Source of the DNA: Candidatus Peregrinibacteria bacterium CG11_big_fil_rev_8_21_14_0_20_46_8
GTDB taxonomy: Bacteria; Patescibacteriota; Gracilibacteria; UBA1369; UM-FILTER-53-11
Direction: 5' to 3'
DNA length: 33,303 nt
Assembly: GCA_002796025.1 (NCBI GenBank)
Contig: PCVQ01000004.1
Span: forward strand, 1-33,303
The position numbers were made by a program, and so were the translations under genes. The notes under the pieces were generated by a model that saw only the letters and a list, made by a program, of their open reading frames with translations, ran no database searches and had not been told where the DNA came from. This document shows positions 21,859-28,477 of this stretch, piece by piece (within the stretch, counting starts at the first letter, position 1; each line of letters opens with the position of its first letter).

Positions 21859-23037
21859 CTAACGAAGAACAGTCATCTTTGAATGACTGTTCTTCGCTTT
21901 TTTAGTATGAACTTCTTCAGGCACAACTACTATTACTTTTAACCCCTGTTTATTCAGCTCATTAACCAATCCTTCTTCGTGACCAGCACCGAATTGAAGC
22001 ATCCCGATGGTCTGATTTTGGTTGCGTAGCGCTGTAGCAAAGTTTTCTGCAGTTTCACGGTTCCTTTGATCAATTACTACCTCTTGAATTTTTTCTTTAC
22101 TGCGCTTTTCGAGTCCTTGTAATGTTTGTGTATCATCAATATCTGCAAACGGATTTTTTGTTCTGGACACAGTAGTTTTTTTATTCGTCTTCACTTCATT
22201 TTCTGCCTTCATCAATCGTGATGCCTCCGCTACTGCATCTTGAAACTCGCCAATTTGGCGGTACGCTTTATTATTCTTCTGTTCTTTTGCCATTATCTCT
22301 AGATCGTCGAGATCAGTGTCATTTTTTTTCTCTTTTTCATCATCTCTCGCATCCCGCAACTTTTTAAGCATTTCAAGCTTGAGCGCGAGTCCTTTGTTGT
22401 TGGATTTTTTTGGTTTGAGGCGATCTTTAATATAAATATATTCTCGTACAATTTTTGCACTTTCTTCACGAGTTTCTAAATTTTCTGCTCCAACCAATTT
22501 TACATCACTGTGTTGGCTCCAAACTGTATACGGTGCTCCTTTCAGCCAAATTTGTCTCTCTACATTGTGAATTGCTTTTTCAATTTTATTAAACAGCTCG
22601 CTTTGTGCCTCGCGGTCGACCGGGTTCGTTTCTAAAACTGCTTCCAGTCTTTCGTACTCTTGCTGCAAGAGCTCAAGTGCTTTTAATTCATTTTGTACGT
22701 CGTGACGCTCGCGCTGTTCGACATCTCCTGTTAACTCGCCTTCGACCATAATGAGATTGATGTCTTTTTCATCTACAAGATAATTCATGATTTCATACGT
22801 CTCTCTTTGAGTTCGCTCCGCCTTATCGTTTACATTGTCGCCGTTTTTACTTCCGGGTGCTTTATGATATTGAGGAAAATAAATTACCGTGCCCCAATTT
22901 TCACCAGGCGCTTCGCTTGTGTACGTTGTTCCGATGGGAAGTTGATTTTTGTTATTTGCTTGAGCAAAAGTTTGGTGTGTCATTAGCAGCATGGCTGCTA
23001 TAAGACCGCTACTAACTATTTTTTGAATGATTTGCAT
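21859..23037 (-). CDS. Secreted EreA/ChaN/TraB-like putative hydrolase with coiled-coil insert
   Basis: About 392 residues from ATG 23037; the ORF track adds 45 residues of intergenic sequence. The signal peptide (MQIIQKIVSSGLIAAMLLMT, cleavage near TFAQA) leads to VIYFPQYHKAPGS and NLIMVEGELTGD. A later VKLVGAENLETREE and the C-terminal IGMLQFGAGHEEGLVNEL then KVIVVVP follow. Paired motifs of the type GxxH and VEG/E resemble the EreA/ChaN/TraB (Tiki) superfamily of metal-dependent hydrolases. The middle (about 95-300) is a long charged, Lys/Glu-rich helical insertion. The last dozen codons are encoded within a terminator hairpin belonging to the convergent gene. Family placement is tentative. 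Confidence 0.55.
   Translation of the reverse strand: MQIIQKIVSSGLIAAMLLMTHQTFAQANNKNQLPIGTTYTSEAPGENWGTVIYFPQYHKAPGSKNGDNVNDKAERTQRETYEIMNYLVDEKDINLIMVEGELTGDVEQRERHDVQNELKALELLQQEYERLEAVLETNPVDREAQSELFNKIEKAIHNVERQIWLKGAPYTVWSQHSDVKLVGAENLETREESAKIVREYIYIKDRLKPKKSNNKGLALKLEMLKKLRDARDDEKEKKNDTDLDDLEIMAKEQKNNKAYRQIGEFQDAVAEASRLMKAENEVKTNKKTTVSRTKNPFADIDDTQTLQGLEKRSKEKIQEVVIDQRNRETAENFATALRNQNQTIGMLQFGAGHEEGLVNELNKQGLKVIVVVPEEVHTKKAKNSHSKMTVLR
21863..21902 (+). terminator. Terminator of the repeat-protein gene, inside the convergent gene
   Basis: A perfect 14-bp stem CGAAGAACAGTCAT / ATGACTGTTCTTCG with loop CTTTGA, then CTTTTTT on the plus strand. It overlaps the last codons of the minus-strand gene. 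Confidence 0.85.
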
Positions 23038-23258
23038 GTAATAGAGGTTAGTAAAATAGACACGGTCGCCCATCATAGTTGCTGGCGAACAGCATGCAAG
23101 GACAAATAAATTTCGTGTAGCAACAACAACCTGAAAACGCCTAGAACATAGGCAAATATCACATTGACGCAATGTGAGACTCTTGTTTTATTGGCTGTAA
23201 AAATCTGCACTTGTTGCAGCTTTGCCCGTCACGGCAAGCTGGTGTACTCTTCCAGAAA
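23038..23258. promoter_or_regulatory. Divergent intergenic region with two palindromes
   Basis: It separates the EreA/ChaN-like gene (minus) from the radical SAM gene (plus). It holds GCCTA-GAACA-TAGGC (23139-23153) and TCACATT-GACGC-AATGTGA (23159-23177), both perfect. TACTCT (23245-23250) ends 8 nt before radical SAM ATG 23259. On the minus strand TATTTTACTAACCTCT ends 5 nt before ATG 23037. No gene is recognised within it. Confidence 0.5.
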
Positions 23259-24536
23259 ATGAAAAGTAAATTGCTCGATCTTATTCCAAGCCGCGAATCG
23301 CTCTCTCGTGTTGCGGAAAATATGCCTTTGCCCGAACGCGAGAAGCGCCCCCTCGTTGTCGCTTTTTACCTTACATTTGATTGCAATGCGCGCTGTAAAT
23401 TTTGCAGCCAGGCGAAATATGTATATGGAGAAGCAAAGGGTAATTATGCACATGTTCGCCGCGATATCGAGCGCGCTAAAGAGATTTTGCGTGTTATTCG
23501 GCGCGATGTTCCGAATATTTATTTTGAAGGTGGTGAGCCCACAATTTATCCAGGTTTTGAAGAAATTTTGGCGGAGTGCAAGAGCCTAGAATTTGAAACA
23601 ATCGCCGTAAATACTAATGCAATCAAATTTTCTCCGGCGGTTTTGGAATACGCGGATCTCCTTGTAGTCAGTATGCATTCCGATGATCCGCGCAAAGTCG
23701 TTGAGATTTATGAAATCGCCGGGGGCATAGAGAGAGGCGCGGAAATTATCGATAACATCGCGCGGTACAACAATATGCGCGATAAGAAAAAGACGCGCAT
23801 GGTCATAAATTGCGTTGCTACTGCAGAGAACCTTACAGACATTGCCGAAGTTGCAAGTTTTGCGCAGAATCTTGGAGTTCAATTTAATTTGGCGCCTTCA
23901 ATTCAGCCCGACGGTACTCCGGATCCCGCATTAATAGACAATCCCGATTATCAGCTTTTTGTCGATTGGATGATGAGGCAGGGAATGTTTGTTGCAGCGA
24001 GCCAAAATTATTTGCGCACTATTCGAAATTTTGAACCTTTTATTTGTGCGCCGCACTTGGTGCCCGGGGTACATCCGGACGGCCGCATGATTGTACCGTG
24101 TCCAAATTTGCCCGAGGCACCTGAAATGGTGAATATTTTGGAAGCTGGTGGAGTCATTGAGGGGTTGCGCATAGGCCGTGAAAAATTTGAAGCACAGCAT
24201 GGAATTTTAGACACAGCCCGCCGCTGTGCGGACAGGTGTCATAAAATGTGTTTTGTAGATACAAGCGGAACGAGCTCCATTGCGGGGATTATGACTATGG
24301 TTCAAGAAGGTGTACGCGGCTTCCGCCGCCAATTAGCGGTAAAAGATAAAATCTCCAATCGCGCACCGCCTCATCTTCGGTCTCACTCCGCATGTTTATG
24401 CGATCCCTATTACGACAAATTTGCACCTTGGATGCCGGAAGGTACCGAGGCATGGTTAAATCGCCGCAATCACTGCCCTGCCGATACTCAGCAAAAAACA
24501 TCAGGACATCCAGCATTGCGGGTTATTGAAGAGTAA
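23259..24536 (+). CDS. Radical SAM protein with cysteine-rich C terminus
   Basis: About 425 residues from ATG 23259 (MKSKLLDLIPSRESL). The radical SAM cluster motif is CNARCKFC (CxxxCxxC) near residue 43, preceded by AFYLTFD. The SAM-binding FEGGEPTIYPGFEEIL follows, then the barrel strands TIAVNTNAIKF and DLLVVSMHSDD. The C-terminal half has further cysteines (FICAPH, VPCPNLPEAP, RCADRCHKMCF, CLCDPYYD), consistent with one or two auxiliary clusters as in SPASM/twitch enzymes. No peptide substrate is evident next door. A coenzyme or lipid-head modification role cannot be excluded. The SUF genes would supply its clusters. Confidence 0.87.
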   Translation: MKSKLLDLIPSRESLSRVAENMPLPEREKRPLVVAFYLTFDCNARCKFCSQAKYVYGEAKGNYAHVRRDIERAKEILRVIRRDVPNIYFEGGEPTIYPGFEEILAECKSLEFETIAVNTNAIKFSPAVLEYADLLVVSMHSDDPRKVVEIYEIAGGIERGAEIIDNIARYNNMRDKKKTRMVINCVATAENLTDIAEVASFAQNLGVQFNLAPSIQPDGTPDPALIDNPDYQLFVDWMMRQGMFVAASQNYLRTIRNFEPFICAPHLVPGVHPDGRMIVPCPNLPEAPEMVNILEAGGVIEGLRIGREKFEAQHGILDTARRCADRCHKMCFVDTSGTSSIAGIMTMVQEGVRGFRRQLAVKDKISNRAPPHLRSHSACLCDPYYDKFAPWMPEGTEAWLNRRNHCPADTQQKTSGHPALRVIEE

Positions 24537-24597
24537 TAATGGTGCAATTCTTTTTTGTGATGAAACGTCTCTCAATTATCACTTAAAAGAATTCATT

Positions 24598-25011
24598 ATG
24601 ACAAAACAAGTTTCGAGTATAGAAAGTTCTTACCAAAAAACTTTAGATTTGTTTCATGCTATAGAAAGGAAAACAGGCTGGAAAGAAAACCACGAAGTAA
24701 CGTACAAAGCACTGCGAGCAGTGTTGCACGCTTTGCGGGATCGTATGATACCCGACGAAGCGGTTCAATTTGGTTCACAACTGCCTTTAATTGTCCGTGG
24801 TATGTACTATGAAGGATGGAAGCCGAGTAAAACGCCTCAAAAAATGAGCAAGGATGAATTTATTCAAAGGATCCAGGGCGAAACATATATTGCCCAGCCA
24901 AATCCTGAGGAGATGGTGAAACATATTCTGGAAGGCATCGATGAATTCATGGCCCCAGGAACTGTTGAAAAAATCAAAAATACTTTGCCCAAGGATTTTT
25001 GGGTGCTTTGA
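24598..25011 (+). CDS. DUF2267-family protein
   Basis: 137 residues from ATG 24598; the ORF-track start at 24526 adds sequence that does not belong to the family. The pattern is that of DUF2267: a helical N terminus with KTGWKENHEVTYKALRAVLH and ALRDRMIPDEAVQFGSQLPL, then IVRGMYYEGWKPSKTPQKMS and a C-terminal helix with VKHILEGIDEFMAPGTVEKI. The protein is all-helical and cytoplasmic, and its function is unknown. It lies 61 nt after the radical SAM gene and could be read from the same transcript. No Shine-Dalgarno is visible. Confidence 0.85.
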   Translation: MTKQVSSIESSYQKTLDLFHAIERKTGWKENHEVTYKALRAVLHALRDRMIPDEAVQFGSQLPLIVRGMYYEGWKPSKTPQKMSKDEFIQRIQGETYIAQPNPEEMVKHILEGIDEFMAPGTVEKIKNTLPKDFWVL

Positions 25012-25024
25012 TTTGGGTGTTATC

Positions 25025-25099
25025 TGGAGCGAGTAAGGGGAATCGAACCCCTGTCCCCACCATGGCAAGGTGGTGTAATAGCCACTATACGATACTCGC
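25025..25099 (-). tRNA. tRNA-Gly (GCC anticodon)
   Basis: A cloverleaf on the minus strand: acceptor GCGAGTA/TACTCGC, anticodon stem CCACC/GGTGG with loop TTGCCAT (GCC), T arm GGGG-TTCGATT-CCCC. Discriminator U and encoded CCA follow (25025-25028). Confidence 0.95.
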
Positions 25100-25112
25100 G
25101 AAAGCAGGGGGA

Positions 25113-25140
25113 AATATAACATAGACTGCAAAAAACTCAA
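25113..25140 (-). promoter_or_regulatory. Promoter of tRNA-Gly
   Basis: TTGAGT (25135-25140), 16 nt, TATATT (25113-25118) on the minus strand. Confidence 0.5.
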
Positions 25141-25194
25141 CTTTTTTTAAGGTTGGGAATTCTAAAAGATGCGTTGCATCTCGAGAATATCTCT

Positions 25195-25200
25195 TATACA
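25195..25200 (+). promoter_or_regulatory. -10 box of tRNA-Phe
   Basis: TATACA about 27 nt before the tRNA. A small palindrome AGATGC-GTT-GCATCT lies just upstream (25167-25181). Confidence 0.35.
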
Positions 25201-25227
25201 CTGCCTCAGGTTCTTACTGACTGCTAC

Positions 25228-25302
25228 GCCAGGGTAGCTCAGTGGTAGAGCATGCGACTGAAAATCGCAGTGTCGGCAGTTCAATTCTGCCCCCTGGCAC
25301 CA
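25228..25302 (+). tRNA. tRNA-Phe (GAA anticodon)
   Basis: Acceptor GCCAGGG/CCCTGGC, D arm GCTC-AGTGGTA-GAGC, anticodon stem TGCGA/TCGCA with loop CTGAAAA (GAA), T arm GGCAG-TTCAATT-CTGCC, discriminator A and encoded CCA. Confidence 0.96.
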
Positions 25303-25449
25303 AAAGCTGGTTATAAAGGAGGTATTCCGGTTAAGGCTGAATAAAGCACATACCAAACCACGCTTTTTTGAAAGTTAACCTGAACATTGACGTCTTCTTT
25401 GTAAGAAGCGCGTGTTTCTTGAATCTCATATTTTTTAACCCCCAGTGTT

Positions 25450-25833
25450 ATGAAAACACTCAAACAATTTTTCGCGGCACTATTGGTCTCGGGGGTTATC
25501 TTCGCACCCATGAGCAGTGTATCTGCTCAAGAGAATACTACGAAGTTACCTCCAGAAGATATCGCCTGTTTTAGTGCGGCGATTGAGGCGCGGTCGAGTG
25601 CTTTAATCGATGCTCTTGATGAATGGCAAGGCGATGTAAAGGTCGCAATTATGGAACGAAACGATGGCATTATCGAGTCATTAGCGCTTGAGCGCGATGC
25701 CCGCTTTGATGCACGCCGTAACGTTTTTGTTGCGTATACGGAACAAGTCCGTTTGCTTGATGCGCGATATGAGCAAATGCGCAATAACGCTTTTGCCAAT
25801 TATCGCAGTGCAGTCAATGACTGCCGTTCATAA
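25450..25833 (+). CDS. Secreted helical protein with two cysteines
   Basis: 127 residues. The signal peptide MKTLKQFFAALLVSGVIFAP is cleaved near SVSAQ. The mature part is about 100 residues, nearly all helical and charged, with exactly two cysteines: one near its start (DIACFSAAIEARSSALIDAL) and one four residues from the end (VNDCRS), 85 apart. This looks like an antiparallel helical hairpin tied by a disulfide. The next gene encodes a longer homolog with the same Cys spacing. ATG is preceded by TTTTTTAACCCCC and 6 nt; the preceding 20 nt also resemble those of the next gene. No family recognised. Confidence 0.72.
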   Translation: MKTLKQFFAALLVSGVIFAPMSSVSAQENTTKLPPEDIACFSAAIEARSSALIDALDEWQGDVKVAIMERNDGIIESLALERDARFDARRNVFVAYTEQVRLLDARYEQMRNNAFANYRSAVNDCRS

Positions 25834-25872
25834 GCGTTTCTTTTGCTGTTTATTTTTTAACCCTCATTTTAT

Positions 25873-26553
25873 ATGAAGGTATCTAAATTCATTGCAGCCG
25901 GCAGTATTGCTTCGCTGCTCTTTGTACTCTCGGCTTTGCCGGTCTCTGCACAGAGCGAAAGTGAAGAGACAGCTCCGCAAGCCCAGCACCGTGAATGTAA
26001 GCAAGAAGCTCATGATGCATTCCGCGCAGCATATCGCGCAGCATTTGAAAAACGTGCAGAAGCAACTGCTAAGGCACGTGCTGAATATCACGCAGCTCTT
26101 GATGTCGAGCTTGAGGATGGTGAAGATGGTTTGATTGCAAGACTTCGTCTTCGTTTAGAAGCGCGTCAGGCATTTCATGCAGCAGTACGTGAGGCAAATA
26201 ATGAATTTATTGAGACATTAAAGGAAGCTCGTGCCGAATATAAAGATGTAAAAGAAGAGTGCCGTGATGAATTTAAAGCAGAACGAGAAGAGGCTCGATT
26301 AGAAGTTGATGGTGAAGTGGATACTGATGTTGTTGATGATAATAATGAGGAGAGCACTGACGACGATGAGGATGAATCTGAAGATGAACTTGAAGCTGAG
26401 GAAGGCCGTAGAATTGAGTCTGAAATAGACGTAAAGATAGAGCGCAAGGGCAGAGGCGGAGAAGTGAAGATTGAACAGCAGTCTCGTATAGAGGATAAGA
26501 AAAAGGCGGGTCTAAAATCGGGGTTACGTCTTCGTTCGAATTTGGAATTATAA
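25873..26553 (+). CDS. Secreted helical protein with acidic C-terminal extension
   Basis: 226 residues. The signal peptide MKVSKFIAAGSIASLLFVLS is cleaved near PVSAQ. The mature N-terminal part parallels the upstream gene product: Cys soon after cleavage (RECKQEAHDAFRAAYRAAFE) and a second Cys 88 residues later (DVKEECRDEFKAE), with Ala/Glu/Arg-rich helix between. A highly acidic linker (VDDNNEESTDDDEDESEDEL) and a basic tail follow. The two genes look like a tandem duplication. TTTTTTAACCCTC ends 7 nt before ATG. A terminator follows about 40 nt downstream. Confidence 0.72.
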   Translation: MKVSKFIAAGSIASLLFVLSALPVSAQSESEETAPQAQHRECKQEAHDAFRAAYRAAFEKRAEATAKARAEYHAALDVELEDGEDGLIARLRLRLEARQAFHAAVREANNEFIETLKEARAEYKDVKEECRDEFKAEREEARLEVDGEVDTDVVDDNNEESTDDDEDESEDELEAEEGRRIESEIDVKIERKGRGGEVKIEQQSRIEDKKKAGLKSGLRLRSNLEL

Positions 26554-26592
26554 TTGTATTATTTTTTGTATGTAATTAATTTGTTAGTGGGA

Positions 26593-26630
26593 GGGACCTC
26601 TGAGACACGCTCGGGGGTCCTTTTTATTTT
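26593..26630 (+). terminator. Rho-independent terminator
   Basis: GGACCTC pairs with GGGGTCC around a loop, followed by TTTTTATTTT. It ends the secreted-protein pair. Confidence 0.75.
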
Positions 26631-26751
26631 ATAAGCTTCGGCTTTTGCTCAGTCGTCGCTAAATTTGCGACTCCTTCGCTTCAGCCTACGCGCTCGGCCC
26701 GCGGCCTCGCATTTAATGTTATACTAATGTAAATAATCTTAATTATCTCTT
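26631..26751. other. Intergenic GC-skewed stretch and promoter
   Basis: Bases 26636-26711 are unusually GC-rich for an intergenic region and rich in CGC/GCG words, with a small hairpin GTCGC-TAAATTT-GCGAC. It may be a degenerate dispersed element. TATACT (26720-26725) is a likely -10 for the membrane gene at 26752. Confidence 0.4.
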
Positions 26752-27267
26752 ATGAACACATCGGAAGGTGGTAAACCACTTCAACAGCTCGAGCATGTTC
26801 TGGACGAATATTTGATTCATAAAGCACCATTTCAGCTGCCTGGCGGCTTAAAGCAGTTTATTGTAAAGGTAGCGCCTTGGCTCAATTTGCTGTTTATTAT
26901 TACACTATTGCCGGTGGTTTTATTTGCTTTAGGTCTCGGAGCCATCCTCTCTCCGTTCCTTTTGTTCGGAGATGCAGCGTACCATGCAGGTGCCGGTTTA
27001 TTTACGCTGATTTTTGCAGCCGGTTCAATTGTTTTACAGGCAATTGCAGTACCGGGACTCTTTAAGCGCAATGCGCAGGGATGGAACTTCCTTTACTATG
27101 CAACACTGCTTATGGCAGTCGCCGACATTGTTTATTTCAGTATTACCGGATTGATTGGGGTTTTGATTTCGCTCTATATTCTCTTTCAAGTGAAATCGTT
27201 GTATGCAGGCAAGACAGTTATGGCTGCGCCATCACCAAAAAGTCACCCACCAAAGCATCAAGACTAA
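26752..27267 (+). CDS. Hypothetical membrane protein with four helices
   Basis: 171 residues. A hydrophilic N terminus of about 38 residues contains PLQQLEHVLDEYLIHKAPFQ. About four hydrophobic segments follow (residues 40-72, 78-102, 113-130, 133-150), and the end is a short Pro/Lys/His-rich cytoplasmic tail. There is no catalytic motif and no recognised family. The gene has its own TATACT box about 26 nt upstream of the ATG and converges on the alpha/beta hydrolase gene with a 4-nt overlap. Confidence 0.7.
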   Translation: MNTSEGGKPLQQLEHVLDEYLIHKAPFQLPGGLKQFIVKVAPWLNLLFIITLLPVVLFALGLGAILSPFLLFGDAAYHAGAGLFTLIFAAGSIVLQAIAVPGLFKRNAQGWNFLYYATLLMAVADIVYFSITGLIGVLISLYILFQVKSLYAGKTVMAAPSPKSHPPKHQD

Positions 27268-28103
27268 GTTCGCAGCGCGTCAGAAATTGCCTGATTAATT
27301 TCTGCTTTATTGCGAACAATAGAGCGTGAGCTATGTTTTCCGGGCATAATTCTATGTTGGCCGGCCGTGCTAAAGCGGGCAACATTTGCATTTGTAACCA
27401 TGCGGTCCGTCTCAAAACCAAGTGAAGTAATAGGAACTTCAAGAGTTCGTTCCGGCAAATTCGCTTGTTCGGCATTTGCAAATGTATTTCCCGCAAATGC
27501 GAGAACATTTGTAGCTTCTTTATCGTTGCGTATTTCCAGCGAGGCAAGTTGTATGATACTTTTCGCTCCAGCCTCTGCAGCTCTCATTAATAATGAACGA
27601 GAGGCGTCTTTGACCCAGCGAAGTCGATCGAGCTCTATGCAATGCTTTGCAGCAAGTTGCCAAGTTTGGCTGAGATCATCTTGCATCACTGGAGCGCAGA
27701 GCGTAACGAGCTTTGTACACCGCCTAAAGAGCGCCGGATTTTTTTGTTGAAGATATTTAAGGAATTGAACTGCCGTAGAGCCTCCGAGCGACATTGCTGC
27801 AATACTAAATTCATTTGGATTTAGCTCTTCAATCATTCTCTCGTACTGCCAGAACAAAAAGTCGTGCCGTGTTTTTTGTGTAATTGCACGATGACTGAGA
27901 ACTGTATTTTGTTCAGGCTTCCAAAGCGTTGCATCTAAGCCGATACTTTGTGCTGAAATTCCGAATCCAGGAATAATGAATGTGAGTTTCCCATACTGCG
28001 GGCCTTGCAACCTTTCAAAAGCTGTTGGTGTGAGTCCATCGAATTCGTCAGGAAAATGTAATTCATCGATCTGTTCTTCATAGGGCGCAGTTGCTGTTTC
28101 CAT
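27264..28103 (-). CDS. Alpha/beta-hydrolase fold protein
   Basis: 279 residues. The first core strand and oxyanion region are KLTFIIPGFGISAQSIGLDA. The nucleophile elbow is SIAAMSLGGSTAVQFLKYLQ, where S in MSLGG is the likely nucleophile. A late acid candidate is TSLGFETDRMVTN, and a candidate His is in MPGKHSSRSIV. It has no signal peptide, so it is probably cytoplasmic, and the substrate is unknown. It begins 5 nt after the sufU stop on the same strand, so it is likely the last gene of the sufS-sufU transcript. An esterase or thioesterase role is only a guess. Confidence 0.75.
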   Translation of the reverse strand: METATAPYEEQIDELHFPDEFDGLTPTAFERLQGPQYGKLTFIIPGFGISAQSIGLDATLWKPEQNTVLSHRAITQKTRHDFLFWQYERMIEELNPNEFSIAAMSLGGSTAVQFLKYLQQKNPALFRRCTKLVTLCAPVMQDDLSQTWQLAAKHCIELDRLRWVKDASRSLLMRAAEAGAKSIIQLASLEIRNDKEATNVLAFAGNTFANAEQANLPERTLEVPITSLGFETDRMVTNANVARFSTAGQHRIMPGKHSSRSIVRNKAEINQAISDALRT

Positions 28104-28108
28104 ATTGT

Positions 28109-28477
28109 TTATTGTTTAATTTTTTTAACCGCTTCCTGAAGCGTTTCGAGTGCCAGCAGACCGCACTTGATTCGTGCCGGGCCGAGTTCTGTGCCGAGCC
28201 ATTCAAAGATATTGTGTGGGCCCCAATCTGAAATATCGTTAAGGAGAACGCCTTTGGCCTCTTCGGTAAGCAAACTCGCTGCAGCAATAGAAATTGCGCA
28301 GCCTTCGCCTTCAAAAGATAGATCGGTAATTTTCTCACTATCTTTTTTTATATATATTCGCACACGGTCGCCGCACGTCACATTTGCCCCGCTGTTCGTA
28401 ATATGGGCATCCGGCATCGACCGCTTGTTTACAGGGTTTTTGTAGAGATCAATAATGAGTTCGCGGTAGAGATTCAT
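28109..28477 (-). CDS. sufU: SufU/IscU-type iron-sulfur scaffold or sulfur-transfer protein
   Basis: 122 residues, within the SufU size range. The three conserved cysteines are present in the motifs NVTCGDRVRIYI, FEGEGCAISIAAASLL and ARIKCGLLALETL. There is an extended segment between the second and third Cys, as in SufU rather than IscU. SufU receives persulfide sulfur from SufS in Gram-positive and related bacteria. It overlaps the end of sufS by 4 nt, so translation is coupled. Confidence 0.92.
   Translation of the reverse strand: MNLYRELIIDLYKNPVNKRSMPDAHITNSGANVTCGDRVRIYIKKDSEKITDLSFEGEGCAISIAAASLLTEEAKGVLLNDISDWGPHNIFEWLGTELGPARIKCGLLALETLQEAVKKIKQ

Noticed and set aside
25303-25449. 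GGAGG at about 25318 as a Shine-Dalgarno
   Set aside because: No start codon with an open frame follows at a suitable distance; the next real gene begins at 25450.
26636-26711. Small RNA gene in the GC-rich intergenic stretch
   Set aside because: Only a weak 5-bp hairpin is visible, with no terminator of its own; it directly follows the terminator of the upstream gene.
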